This document shows positions 47,701 to 61,172 of a stretch of 64,000 nucleotides of DNA, piece by piece (positions within the stretch are counted from its first letter, which is position 1; the number at the start of each line of letters is the position of its first letter). Made by a program: the position numbers and the translations under genes. The notes under the pieces were generated by a model. That model made no database searches and was not told the origin of the DNA. It worked only from the letters and a program-made list of their open reading frames with translations. This stretch comes from Callipepla californica brunnescens (Eukaryota; Chordata; Aves; Galliformes; Odontophoridae), in the NCBI GenBank assembly GCA_023055505.1, contig JALIRH010000036.1, positions 2,976,001 through 3,040,000 of the forward strand, given 5' to 3'.

Positions 47701-50700
47701 AAATAGGTGCAGTGCCTGGGGCTAAAAGGCTCTGCAGAATAACACAGCAGTGCCTCTCCGAGCAGATCAGGGCCTCAGGGACCTTGTGGCTACTCTTTCT
47801 CTCCCTTACACAGGGCACCATCTCTCTCTCTCCCTGCCTTTTATTTAATTGTGGTGTAATCCTGATTAGTTACAGCCCATTTCTTGCTTCTCCACAAAGC
47901 CATGTGGGCTGCACCACTCGCTCAGTGCTCTTTGCCTCAGCTCTCTGAAGCAGAGCCAGGGCAGGACTGAAGCGGTGACCTGTCTGGCCCCCATTCTGGC
48001 AGGAAGCCCTCCTGCTCCAGCACAGAGCACACAGAGGTGGCTGCAGGAGGATGTCATCCTCCCCATGTGCGGTGGAAAAAGGAGGAGGCAGAGTAGGAGT
48101 GCAAAAGGGGGGACCTGCTCAGGGAGGAAGAGGATAAAGTGGAGAAGAGGCGAGAAAGAACAAAAACGAGGAGGCAGGGCAGCAAGAAAAGTGACTCCAG
48201 CTGTTAGGATAAATCACATCAGAAATGAGCGTGAATCACTTCAAAGACGTTGGGATGAACTAGTCCAAGGAGCTGGATCAACTCCACTTGTGGTATCAAT
48301 TCATCTGTGTCAGCAGACAGACATTCCAGTGCAGTTGGATTTGAGTGCATCTTTATGCCCTCTCATACTGGAGAGCAGGTGAGCATAAGAGATTACTGAC
48401 ACCATCCATTACACTAACTTCTACCAGCATTTAAAATTAGAGACATGGGGAAGAAATAAGTCCTGATGGTCAGGAGCCACGTAAAAGGAATGGTAACAGG
48501 GATCCTGGCTCACAAAAGACATTTCTCCTACATCACAAGGCTTTTGTTGCTATTGCAGATATGCACAGTATTTGTAGTACTTAATCAGAGGCAAAGCAAA
48601 CCCTTGTGAACCATGGTTGCTTGTCCCTCTGGAACCATATTCTGCTCCAGAACAAGATCTGCACCTAAAGGTAGAGACTGAACCTGACCTAAAAAAGAAC
48701 AAGGGATTCCCATAACGCAGTCCTCCAATCACTTGAATAATTCATAGTTCTAAGAATAGTTTATAGTACCAAACCATTTTATCTCCAGTAGGAGACTGTC
48801 CAAGAAGGGATGATGTGATGAGAGAAGGGTGGTGGATGCCCATTCACTGTGAATTTAGCTGGCTGTGTTTTCATGCTCCTCTGACATTTCCAAGTGTCCT
48901 CTCTGCTCTTAGAAGTATATCTTCTACCTAAATCTAGGATACCAGCTTTTATAGGGCTCCCAAGACAACACATCTTCACCGATGTTCCTTCACATCCAGC
49001 TTGCTTCCAGCAACCCTAACATGCACCTCTTGCTGGGGCCATATGTTGTTTACACCAGTCTGTCTGTGTGACTCTGAGAAAATGATTTACTAATAAAACA
49101 CAACATTTTCAACCTATGAAGTCTGCTTAACCAGCATGAACAGTTCTGCTTTCAAGTGGTTTTGGCTGCAATTTGCAATAATTAGGGGGATTTTTTATGC
49201 TTGTCCTTCTCTTTCTAAGCAAAGCTAATTTTTCTGTCTCTGATCTTTAGCCTGGGTGGCATTTGTTTACCAGCTACGTACAGGTATCATATGCACATCT
49301 GGTAGTCTTACCCTGGCAGAAAACAGGGTGCAGATCTGCTCCACAGAGCTTTGCTGACTGTCCCCATCACTCAGCTTACTTCCCTAGTGATTTATTCACG
49401 CCCAATAAGAGCCAGTTGTACTTCTATCATCACCAGAAAGGAACTAACATAAGAGCAGGACTGTATTCAAAATCTCTCTAGACAGTGCTCTGGGTTGTAG
49501 CCTCTAACATGTTGAATCATGTATCCTCACGGTCACAAATAAAACAGGCAAATTCCTTGGAGTCTGTGACTTTTGGAAACTTCCTATTCTGGTTGACTTG
49601 CGACCTGACTTGTTTCACACATAGTAAACAGACTGTGCAGGGAAAAAAGCTCTTCATGGATGTTTCCTCCAGTGGAAAATTCGTCTTGGTCAAATTTCAT
49701 GCCACCAGCAAGCTCCAATGAGCCCCTGCATTTAAGTGGTATCATCACTTTTCACTGCAGTCCAGAAATCATTCAGGCAGAGCTGAAAACCCGAACATTC
49801 AGGACATTTACAAGTGAAAATGTTTTCCCTGGTCCAAAACCATCTAAGGAGGTAAGGCAAGAGCTCAGCCTACAGGCCTCCTCACCTTCATATCCTCTGT
49901 ATGTAGGAGTGAAATGGGCATCTCTGGGCCACATGTATTTATGTTGAGAGAGATCAGTGTGTTGTAGCCTGGCTTTAAGTTTACTGATGATGGGACGTAG
50001 CTGTTGTTACAATCAGCCATCACCACCATCAATCAAGTCCTTCCCACCCCCATCCAGACACATATATTGTGAATAACATCCCCGCTATGAATAAAAGCTT
50101 GGTGCTAGCCTTGGCAGAATAGAAACAAGCACTCAGAAGACTCTGATAACAACTTGTGCAAATCCCAGCCTGGGCTGGATAAGACTGAGCTGAGCCAGAT
50201 GGTTTCATCTCAGAACAGACTTTCTTTCTGTAAGCAGCCTGTTTCCACTTACAACAAGGCACGAACCGTGCAGAGTTTCCCCTTCTAAAGAGTAGGAAGG
50301 AGATAAGCTGATTTCTGTTTTCCTTCTGCTCCAGGATTCATAAAGACATAATAAATGCCACGTTGGGACTGTTTTTCTAGTAAGACTCTTTCTTTGGCAG
50401 TGGTCTGTAACAGATATTTAAGGAAATAATATAAGGTAGATTACAAGCATGCTGTGATCCTTTTTGTGACTTACCCCCTTACTGCTGTCAATAGATGGGT
50501 CAGAGACAGCCAAGTCTCAGGTTTGTGACAGAGTGACTACCACCTTGCTACTATTCCAGTTGTCCACCCTTTACTGTGCACAAGAAACCTTCAGATGGAA
50601 GATATGCACAAAAGATTGGGAGCATGCACTCCTGGCTTGGGCTTCAGTGATGCTGAGCAACCCGAAGTCCCTGCAGCTTCACGGTAGGCAGTGTGCTTTG

Positions 50701-52457
50701 CACCCTTGAAAATTCAGTCATTAAGCGTGTTACACCACAGGTAATGCAGCTTACAGGATACAGCAACACAACAGACTTAAAGTCAACCGATATGCGGGAG
50801 CTACCCTGAAAATCAAATCAATTCCCTCTATATAACAAGCAGCGAGCAATTCCTTGTATTTACAAAGAGCAGATCTGAAAGATCTTGCAGACATCTCTGT
50901 ATTAGCAGAGGATCTAATTGAAGCCTTGCTTCTTGTGGATGTATGTCTCATTTCAGACTCTTTCAGGTCTGAAAAGGTGCAGCTCTTTCTTTCTTGGAAG
51001 TAAAATTTGACTCCAGAGTTTTTGGTGAGAACCGAACCACTCCTCCCCAGCAGAGATTTTCATAGAGAGGAGCTGTGTCCTTGACCGGGTGCCATTTCAA
51101 TTGTGTTTGCAAGAAATTAAGAAGCTCTTGCAGATTCATCTGCAATGGGCTAACAGCTGCTTGGGAAGACAGATGGTCAAAGGGCCTAAATCCAGGTTAA
51201 ATTAAATGAGGTGGTAAAAGCAATGAAAATTACTCTCTGCAGTCAGCACCATTCATCACTGCACTGCTGGGTCACACATGGTCTTTGGAGGGGCATTCAT
51301 ACTTCATATCTGATGCTATCAGCTCTTCACCCATAACCATGATTTGTGTTCTGCATCTGCATCTCTAATTATCTGGAGACAGTGCTCATCTCAGTATCTC
51401 ATCTTTAATCATGAATCTGCCTCCCAGCCCATGCCTCCAGCCTTGACTAATTATTTCAGTCTTGTGCAGGAGCGTGGGTGAAAGCTGATCCAACAGGTCA
51501 AAAGCATTCCATGGAGAGGAAGTTACACTACAGTCGTATTTCCTCTGCTGGGACCTTTCTATGTTTTGCAGAACAGTGAAGAAGTTGGGAATTATCTGTG
51601 TCATCAAACCTTGTGAATTCAGGGGAAGGGCAGGGAAGGTTCTCACTCAAAAGCCTCTGAAATCTTTCAATATGTGGTTTGGATTACAACCCAAAGCCTT
51701 CTAAAGCCCATGGAAACAGTCAGAGTTCTTTCAGTTTTCTTTGGAATGAATCTCAGGTGAGCTGAAAAGATTGAGCAGGTGATATTTCCAAAGCCAGGGG
51801 GGAACGATTCACTATTGCCTTACACTGAATGGCTCTGCCAGAACTGCTGCTAAACACAAAGATAATCTGTCAATACATAGTTCTGTTGCATGAGCCTAGC
51901 AAACAAGATAAGAGAGCAAGAGCAGTGTAAGGAGAGTGATGTGAAACAAACTATACAGAAGGCTGTTGTAGTGCTTTGATGATCTCAACTGCTGTCTCTG
52001 AAAGCTCCTTTCTAACAGAATCAAAGCCACGTAGTTCAGTGGTAGATCTGCCCAGCACTGACCGAGAGTGGAACAGTGCAGAGGGGAAGATGTTATTTCT
52101 GTAATCACAACTTGCAAAGCCACTAGACTGAATGACAGGAAAAACTGCAATCAGAGCATAAAAGGGAGGGGTGGGGGTAAGAAGTGAATGGATTTGAGCA
52201 GGTTAAAGCACCAGGAAGGGAACCCACCAGGTCAAAGTAGAATTGAGATGCTGTGTGCCCAAACAAACCTTTTTGCTTCTTTACACCTCACTTTCCCCAG
52301 CTCTGGAATGGAGAAGACAGCCCTTCCCTCCTACACGGGGACTTTATGAGGTTCAACTGATTAATGTTTGCCAAGCTGTTCAGGAATCCTCTGACAGGAG
52401 TTGCTGCACAGCACGAGCACAGAGTTGTATTGTCGTGTTTGTTGTTGTTTCTTTTTC
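44783..52457. other. Intergenic, no gene recognised
   Basis: An A-rich tract lies at 45625-45663. Open frames up to 135 codons (47975-48382) have low-complexity Arg/Lys-rich translations and no domain. Nothing else is recognised. Confidence 0.55.
45625..45663. repeat. A-rich tract
   Basis: Sixteen A, one C, twelve A, one C and further A-rich sequence. No source transcript was recognised upstream. Confidence 0.8.
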
Positions 52458-52474
52458 TTTTTTTTTTTTTTTTT
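52458..52474. repeat. T17 homopolymer
   Basis: Seventeen uninterrupted T, preceded by a T-rich CTTTTTC stretch. Confidence 0.9.
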
Positions 52475-52672
52475 GAAACACTAAAGAGATGAGCAAATGA
52501 AAGAGTAACCAGCACAGTTTGCTGTCTCTTTGGAAATTCCTGGTGAAATTCTATCCAGCAAGGAAGAAGGGTTTGCAAGGGAGATGAGAAGGAGACCAGA
52601 GCCAAGTCCAGTGGGAGAGTTCTGGCACAAGAAGAATGAAAGCATCCATCCTCTCTCTCACACTTGCCTGGT

Positions 52673-52758
52673 GAAGAAAAAAGAAGAAAAGAAGAAAAAA
52701 AAGGTGGAAAGGGAGGGAGAGAGAGAGAAAGAGAGAGAGAATGAGAGGAGGGAGGGAA
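52673..52758. repeat. Purine-only (GA) tract
   Basis: 86 nt with only two pyrimidines (T at 52705 and 52742). It passes from GAAGAAAA-type to GGGAGGGA and GAGAGAGA repeats. The pyrimidine strand gives a spurious Ser/Leu/Phe/Pro-rich open frame. Confidence 0.9.
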
Positions 52759-55700
52759 CAGCAATTCCAACGCGGCTGGAATAACTCTGCTCACTGTAAC
52801 CTGTCCAACAACAGCCCTGGCGGATCATAAAACAGCCTCTCACATCCATGTGGTTTTTGCTGCTAGGAGACGAGGTACAAAACACAACCTCACGCCGGGC
52901 TCTGTAAAACCTTATATCCCCCTCAGACCCAGAGTTCATCTGAAGAATTTGCATCACCTAATTAGAACCAAGCCAAGTTTTACAAAAAATAAAACCAAAT
53001 ATAAAAATATATATATATGTAAAGAAGATAAAAACCCCTTTCCCTTCTTTCTGCCTTTTTCTGCCATTTCAGTTACCATAAAAATTTGAAAACTACCTTT
53101 CTGGCCTCTTCCCAGGAGAATTTCCACGCAGGGGCCGTGCTGGCAGGTCTCGGCCACGAAGAGCAGCTGAAAGCTCCAGTCATTTCCTTCAGTGGTTGCT
53201 CAGAGTCAGGTGTACCCCGCTGTCCTGCCTGTGTGCTGGGAACTGCTGACAGCCAGCAACTGTGAAACAGCTCTCATTTTGGCTGCTGGTAGCAGTCCCA
53301 GGGTTGTTTTTCTGCAGAGAACGAGAAGCAAACTTTTGCTTCACACAGGCAGCACAACCAAGCTTTTTTCACTTCTATTTTCATTCTTTTTACTGTAAAG
53401 TGGGATAAAGCATGCTGTGATGCAGTGCTGAGGCCCCTCCCCGTAACAAAGACCCTAACAACCTCCCAGCTCACCTGCAGAACTCCACCACAGTGAATTT
53501 CCTGCATGTGTGCAGGCACGACCTCCACCAGCCCAGATTTACAAGGCAGCTCTATCCATCCACACGTGCTCCTGTCTGCCCACCTGGGCCCTTCTCATCA
53601 GGTCACACATCACGGCCATTTTGTGCCTGACCGAGCACACGAAGGCCTGGCAATTGCCAAGAGATGGCTCCCAGCACTGCTGTCAGCCATGAAGTCTGAG
53701 CACAGGGACGAGTTATGGGGAGGAGACCAATGATCCACTCAACCTGTGTCAGGAGCTTCAGCCAGTGGGGACCATGGGGGTCTGTGTGGGGCTGGCACTG
53801 ACAGGAGCAGGCAGCAATCTGGCTGCCCCAGAGGCAAGCAGGGCTGGCTGAGAAGGTAATGAAGGCAGGAGGAAGCTGCTGAGGTGATGGAGGATGCAAG
53901 GAGGCAAGCCATGGATGGCATTCTGCCCGCACAGCCAATGCCCAAGCTGTAGAGAGGAGCAGAACTCTGGGTGCGATCTCTTTGGCCCATCTGCGGGACC
54001 TGACAACATCATCTTGGTGTGGCCGTGGCTCCTGTGCTGTAGGACTCGTGAAATGGAGCCTTAATCCAACAGCCTGGGCTAGCAGCCAGCACAGGGAGGT
54101 CTGTGTGATACCAGCTCAACGTGCTGAAATCCCACACACCCTGTGCTGCCTATTCTGTGGGACCCAGAGGGCACATCCACAGCGTGAGGCAGACGTGTGG
54201 ATGCCGTGATGGTCCCACAGCATTGGGACCCTCCTCAGAACTCACGGATCCACCGCACTTGTGATCAGCACAGCCCCAGCCCTGTCCTTGTGTTGCTCCC
54301 TTACCCAGGGGACGTGCTGTAACTGTGGGCTCGGATAATATTTTAATTACAGAGACCGTGAGCGACATTCATTCCTAGTGGGTGTATCACAGCTATGGCT
54401 TCCGGAGAAAGCAGCCAGTGAACTGCAGCAGGTCCCTGACAGGGAGGGCCGTATCCGCTGCGGCCTGTATGCTCGAGAGGATGCAGCTGTATCCTCCCAA
54501 CCAAGTCTGCACTTGCACTTTCCTTCTCCAGAGCCCGAGCAAGTGCTGCACCTCTTCTTGCAGCTCTCCTCCCAAGTGTGCATGCCCTGCAGAAGGCACC
54601 CAGGAGGAGCTACACGCGTCAACCCTCAGTTATCTGCCAAAAGCCTTGGGTTGTCTGAAAGAGGAGGCAGTTGGAGCACAATTTAAGAGAGAACTGACTG
54701 TAAGCTGGCCTCTGCAAGCAGCATCCACCCTTAGCTTTCAACACCCAGAGAGACGCTGGGAAGAAACTAGCCCAGAGGTGCTGATGTCAGAGGAATCTGA
54801 TGGACACTGTGTGCGTCACTGCCTCGAGTGAGAGGAAAGGGTCATCTGAGGGAGGGAGGGCAGACAGAAAACACGGATCTCGAAGATCTCTTGCTCAGAG
54901 GATGAGAGGGGAAAGAGGTCAGTTCCTGACAAGAAGCTCAAAACAAATCCATTGTTCTGAGTGAGACTGTATCGTCCCTCTTTCACCAGGTGTTACCTGG
55001 AAAACCCATCTGCACATTCCCCCTCCTTTCTCTATTCCTCTGTCCTGGCTGCTCAGGGAATGGGGAAATTCCTGAGACAGCTGTAATGGCACCAGCTTCC
55101 TGGCCAGCCTCACTCACCTTCCTAGAGGAAAAATAGCAGATCTCACCCGATGCCTGGAGGAGGAAGCACCCGGCAGCCCTGAGGCAGACCATCTTTTTTG
55201 GCAGAAGCACCACATCCCATGGTAGGACACATTTCATTACTTATGGGTTCTTCCCTGGTCTACAGAAATCTTTGCTGTGGGTTCACCATGCAGATGCTGC
55301 CCTGTAGTGATGTGTATGAGGTCTAGAAACACCACCAGCCCATAGAAATACTATTCCCACTACCTGCCAGCAACTTCTGGAAAGGAAAAAACATCCTGAC
55401 CTCCCAGGCCTTTCTCTATAGCTGGGAAAAGAATTTCCAACCTTTTTCCTGCTCCAACACAGCAAATCCTTTCTGATTCTTCTCACACATATTCTTAGGC
55501 TTATCCTTAGGACAATTCAGAACAAAGCTCTACAGCTTTTGAATCCTAATAAAGACCACGAGCAGAATGATGCCTGTCAGTGCCCTCACATCACAGCACC
55601 ACTTCCCTGAGCAGTGCCACGACAGGCTCCACGGGTACACGTGGAGTATATAAACACTTCCATTATTTAAAAACTGCTTGAGATCATAACCCCAAAGAAA

Positions 55701-57591
55701 GGGCCCTGCAGAGGCCAGTGGTGCACACACAATGATAACATTATGCTCCCCAGAATGTTGTCCTGGGGAAGCAATGCAGAGGAGAAGAGATCTTCTTGTC
55801 GTGGCTGATGGATGGGTGCCTTGGTGTGCAGCCAGCTTGGAATACCCCGTGCCTGTGGAGGACTTTGGAAATGAAATGCTGAGGAAATTGTAGATCCTCT
55901 TGAAGAGTCAGCTAAAAACAGAGCGCAGGTTTTGTAAACACGGTGTATGCACACTATTAAAAGACATGCTTTCTGCTGGGTTTTGGCATTGTGTCTAGGA
56001 CTGCTGGCCAGGAAGGCTGGTCAGGAGCAGGAATTTGGGGATTTCTTAAAAACGGCGGTGTTGGAAAAAATGTTGAAATGTTGACATTTCCCACAAAATG
56101 AGAGCTCTGAATTTCTTTTTGGCCAGGAACCGTTAGGCTGTATCACTTTGCTTCTTTTGAAATAATATCTGTGTTCAGTACAGTGGTGTGGGAGTGACTC
56201 TTCAAATGTAAACAGAAGAGCACACAAACCTTTTAACCTTTTTTTATGCCCTGTAGTACATAACTGCCTATAATTTGTCAAAAGAAAGCAACCCCCAGGA
56301 AGCATCTTAGGTTTTCTTATTCTCATGGTGTTTTTTTTCTCTGCCTCTCCTCTCCCTTCAGGAGCACTGGCTTTTAAACTGAAGGTGGTAACAGGCAGCT
56401 CAGGTGCTCTTTACAGACGTCACCTATGTGTGTTTACATTGGAGGATGTACTAAAACCTGAAACAAGTGTGTTCCTGAGCTGAGGCCAAAGAAAGGCAAA
56501 GGCTGAGACTGCTAATCTAGCTTTGCCACTGGCAATACCAGGCTTCAGCATTAGGCTGTTCCTAACTACAGTAGTCCTTAAAACAAGTCCTTGTCTTCCC
56601 GATATCTAGGTCCTGTTGTATGCCGATTATCTCTTGTTATGTGAGCGCACAGGCCCTTCACTGTAGCCTTGCTCATCTGTTTTTTATAAAAAAAACCCAA
56701 CAACTGCTATTTCAGATTGGAAAGACACGTGTGTGGAGCACAAGTATCTTCTCTACTTCAGAGCACGGCACTTTCCAGCGGATGCCACTCCGGCTCCTTG
56801 CCTGGTCTCCTCCAATTCTGTCTTCCAGAGTCAAGCAATAAATTCCATCCCTTCTGCACAATTTAGCAAAGGCCACATGAGTCATCACAGGGAGTGAGGG
56901 CAGTGATGGATGTTCCTTTACAATGGTTTCTGCTCAACTGTTCCTGTCGTAAGAGGCATTTTGGAAAGATCTGTTCAGGTCCCTGGTGAGGCATCCTGCT
57001 GGGGGTCCTGACAGCCTGTATGAAAATCTGAAGACTCTTGCTCAGGGCTCTAGGTTACTTCTTTCAATTCATGTCAATTATTTCCGTGAAACTTGTGGAT
57101 AGAAGGAGATGCTGCTGGCAGGTAGGAGGTGATTGCTTTCTTTGTATTGTCGTAGAAAATTCAGATGTGTTTGGGATCAAGTGAGCAGTTGCTTTCAGTG
57201 TGTGTATAACGCCAGCTTGCACAGTGTGCTTATCTGGAAAATGAAAGTTATTTTAAACACCTAAGACTCATAAGTGTGTTGACAATGATAAGAAAGTTCT
57301 ATAAATGTGTAGAATTCTCAGCTAATCATACTTCTGTGACAGCTTCGATTTCTTTCCCTTCCATCTATTCACCCTTCACATGAAGTAGAGATAACTGCTT
57401 ATTTGCAGAGCCCAGCACGGAGAGGTGCTGCAGATTACACTGAAACATGACAAAAAAAGCCAACAATGCAATTTCAGTTGTGTTCTTAATGCTCTTACTC
57501 AAACAAACAGAAGTGAAGCTCTCACGTTTGGGCAGGTGGAAAGGGAATCAGTGCAGGGTGCCTCTCTTACAGCAGCTACAGAATCGTGGCA
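52759..57591. other. Intergenic, partly GC-rich, no gene recognised
   Basis: From about 53.1 to 55.25 kb base composition is richer in G+C than the flanks, and many overlapping open frames appear on both strands, as GC-rich DNA produces by chance. An AT run lies at 53008-53019. No domain or splice structure is evident. Confidence 0.5.
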
Positions 57592-57627
57592 GGTTAGGGT
57601 TAGGGTTCGGGTTAGGGTTAGGGTTGG
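57592..57627 (+). repeat. Interstitial telomere-like (TTAGGG)n array
   Basis: Six 6-bp units in phase: GGTTAG twice, GGTTCG, GGTTAG twice, and GGTTGG. Four units are perfect telomere repeats. It contains five GGG runs. Confidence 0.9.
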
Positions 57628-60600
57628 ACTCATCTCTGCTGCTGAGCTGGTGGGTGTGCATGGCAGCTCTGCAGGGATTGCCTGGGATTGTCGAGGAGGA
57701 ACACATGCAGGTGGGCAGAATCCTTCCAGTGCTAAGACAGTGGTTCAGAGACACGTTAAAGCCAATACTTTCTTCTGCAAGGAAGCTTGGGTGGTCACTA
57801 ATGAGCCGTGTGTGTAACTTCTAGAAAGAAGAGCCACACGAAAAGAAGGTAAGAACATAAATGGACTGATTTAGACACCACTTCTCACACAGCCCTGTGC
57901 ATATCTCCCTAGCTTGAAACAAAGAACATAAATCAACGCTGTTGCCAAGCAGCTAGAGAATACAGCTTCTTAATGTTGAACAGCTGAGAGTGAACGTGTA
58001 CATGTGTTTGTAAAAGATATGTCACATACACATATGCTTCTTTTGCCAGGAATCTGAGTTTGCTATACGAGACTTACTGTACTGCATCTTGAATTTCCTA
58101 TCATCAGGACATGTATAATCCTAGTTTCTTTTTCCTTATTCCATTTTAAGTGCCATCATTATTCTAACATGCAGGCAGCACTTCAGTGGGAGCTGTTACT
58201 GTAGATGACTGTTCTGTGATAATATTTATGTAGCATGTTCTTCTGCAGGCTTAGTTCTTGCCAGCTCTGCATCTTTGTTCCAGGCAGCCCTCCCATTGAC
58301 TGTTAGCACTGAACTCTCACATCAGATGTCCGGATAACATGTTTTTTTAGGAAGCTGGCTGTGAGCTGTTCCTAGCAGCACAAGAGTCATCACCCTGCCT
58401 GTTCCCTCTGGGAGGCATTCACCAAGGCTTCCTAGCAGGCTCACAAAAAGTAGGACACGTGGGGACAGCTCCAAATGTTTGTGTTTTCCTAAAGATAGAA
58501 ACCACGCAGTTAAGAGGAAAAATACAATTTTCTCCTGCGACAAGATGCTTACAGCACTGGCATATGGCAGCAAGTGCAGTACAGGCCAACAAACCGTCAC
58601 ACATGGAAGAATGGAGCACAGGTGCTAGCACACCTCCATTCTTAGAGTCCTATATCTTCCCTCCTGCCTTCGTTTCTCATACATTTTGATTACAAAAATG
58701 TAAGTTGAGCACCTGAAAGCTGTCTCAGAATGCACAGCCCCCATCCACCTGTGCATGGCCTGCAGAGAAACCATTGGCAGGTACAAGGAGCATGTGAAAG
58801 CACACCATTATGAGCTGCAGCAGCACTCCAGGAATAAATTTCTTCAGCCCTTGGTGCACCTGAGCATCAGCTCAGCTGTTAGAAGCAGATCGGTGCATGC
58901 TTAGGTAAACAAGTATCCTCTCTTTGTTAAGTAGTGTCCGAAAAGGAAATTTAACAAGACAGCTGCTGACATCAGAGATCATCTCTGCAAAGGCAGAGCA
59001 GTTCCTTGGTCCTACTCATCCCTCCGTCACAGACTTGGAGATTTTGTTTAGATTAGTCATGTCATTTGTTCTCTCCCCAAATGTTCCCACTTCATAAAAA
59101 AACAGGTCTTAGTAACTATCTTGTGAGACTGGCTGCTAAATCTGAAGGATAATTCTTTACTGACTGCAACTTGCTTTGAAAAACCCAACAAAAGAACCTT
59201 CTGGCAATTAGTGCTGCTCAGTAGAATGGATAGAATAGAAAATTCAGAGCAGTGCTGTGTAACTGAGCTTTTATCTCCTGGTTCCTTATCTAGAAACTAT
59301 TTACATATAGAGATATAAAACGCTTCTGAGATGCCATACATGCTATGGCATGGCCCAGATAGGCCTGATCTCCTCCAAGAGATGGCAGAGGACGTGTCTG
59401 CCTTCACACAGCCAGCCTCTCTTGCCACTCTGTGTCTGCAAACTAGTTTGTCAAGAACAGGAAGAAAAAAACCCAAAGCCCCAAGACTGTTTTTATTTAT
59501 GACCATGTCTGTGGGCTGCTCTTTGTCTAGACAGCTGGTATTAGTATCTGAAGTTATCCTGGAATGTGAAATACCATTTATTTACAGGGGAAATAAAAAC
59601 CATGAGATTAAACAGTTCGTAAAAGTAATCTGGGAACTGACACGAGGTCCAAAGAGACCAAAGGTAACAAGATCTAGAGCAGGCATCTTCGTTTGTCTTG
59701 GCCATGGAGATGTTTTCTCTCAAAACAAAACAAAACAAAACAAAACAACACAACTTCCCTCTCTCAGATATATCCCCCTCCAAAAAAATCCAAGCCATAA
59801 CAAAACAAAAGAAACCCAACAGTTTGGCTTTAGGAAAACATCTTTTGCTTTCTCTCCTCCCATCTTTGTTTGGCTGCTTTCAGTGTGCCTCAAACCATGA
59901 ATCTTCCAAACAAACTGGTCACTCAACTGAAAAGAGGGACTGGAAGAGCAGCCCTTACTCATCTAAGGTAATCCTGGGGAATGAGAGCTGCTATATTTTC
60001 GTGCAGAGAGACTCTAGTTGTCACAACTGCAGCAAAACAGAACGTTGCCATCTCTGACAGTGTTTTCATTTCTGCTTGGAGCAAAATAATCAAAGCAAGT
60101 TAGCAGGAACTCCTCCTCTCTCCTTTTGCTGCCATGGAGGCTCTGCCAGGTAAAGATCAGTGCCTACTGCACTTGGAGTGGCTGAGTTGCAGATCCCCTC
60201 ATCTATACGGCCTTCACACCACTCTCATTTTTCACTGCCATTTGGCAGGCTTAGGAGGTTTCCAGATGTGGAGCTAAGCAGGAAAGAGGAAAACAAACTT
60301 CTGGACTCCATCTGCTCCCTTCCCTTGAATGAGCCATGTGCCATCACCCATGAGAGTGTGTAAAGAGTTTGATCAAGTCACCCTATACACACAGCAGCTG
60401 TTGAACTTCAAAGACAAAGTACACCAAGGTATGAGACCTACCCATTTTACAGAGAACCAGTGGCTCCTTTCTGAAACAGAAAGTTCTTATTAATTTAAGT
60501 GAACCATTAGACTTCGTGCATAACTGCTTGGCTAGAGAAGTGCTGCAGTGCTACAGTGCTCAAACCACACAGGCACAGTGGAATAGATAAGACCACAGCT

Positions 60601-61102
60601 TCAGGAAAACACAGCAATGCCAGGCTGGTCACAGACTGTCTTGGGGCAGCGTTGGCAGAGGCACAAGTTGGAGTAAGGAGGACTGGCAGAATTTCTGAGC
60701 AGTCAGTATGTATTTTGGCTCAGAGGTCTACGAAGGGAGAGGCAACCTTGGGTTCTGTGATCCTCAAGTTCAGAACAAGTGCTTCAGAACAAGCAAAACC
60801 TTGTGTTTTGCTTCATTGCTGTCTAATGTGGGTTTTTCTCATGCAGCCATTCTAGTATGGATGCAAATATGGGGCACACTTAAACTACCAATTGCAAGTG
60901 GTAACCTAATTTTTAAATACAGTCCAAGGAAATCTGCCTATCCTTTGCAAGCAGTAAAGAAGGGCACAAAAAGTCAGTGTTAAATTAGTATCAGGGCTTA
61001 AATCACGATGAAAACTTTATTTAGGTATCACATTCTTGAAAAATCAGCCCCTTCAGATACATGGCACAGCCTACATGGTTGCAGAGTGCACCCGGAGCAC
61101 AC
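57628..61102. other. Intergenic, no gene recognised
   Basis: It contains a (CAAAA)5 array at 59721-59745 inside the longest open frame of the window (189 codons, 59331-59900). That frame has no recognisable protein character. Confidence 0.55.
59721..59745. repeat. (CAAAA)5 microsatellite
   Basis: Five uninterrupted CAAAA units. Confidence 0.9.
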
Positions 61103-61172
61103 ACTTGAATTCCAGTTGTGATACAGAGCTCACATACAGCCCTGTGCAAGTTACCTCGATTCTCTGTGTTAT
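61103..61172 (-). repeat. MIR/L3-type SINE relic
   Basis: The plus strand shows TTGAATTCCAGTTGTGATAC, then AGAGCTCACATACAGCCCTG and TGCAAGTTACCTCGATTCTC. This is the antisense MIR/L3 order ('ctctgccctgtgcaagtcacttcacctctctg'). Confidence 0.5.

Noticed and set aside
52288..52794. 168-codon minus-strand frame
   Set aside because: It is the translation of the purine/pyrimidine tract and a T17 run, giving low-complexity Ser/Leu/Phe/Lys runs.
57425..57824. Overlapping frames with Arg-Val or Gly-Leu dipeptide repeats
   Set aside because: The repeats are simply the translated telomere-like hexamers.
58700..58870. Possible transposase-like peptide in a stretch rich in CAC/GAG codons
   Set aside because: Too short and interrupted, and no family signature could be named.
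59331..59900. 189-codon open frame, the longest in the window
   Set aside because: It runs through a CAAAA microsatellite, shows no family motif and has no splice or promoter support. Length is within what six-frame chance can give.
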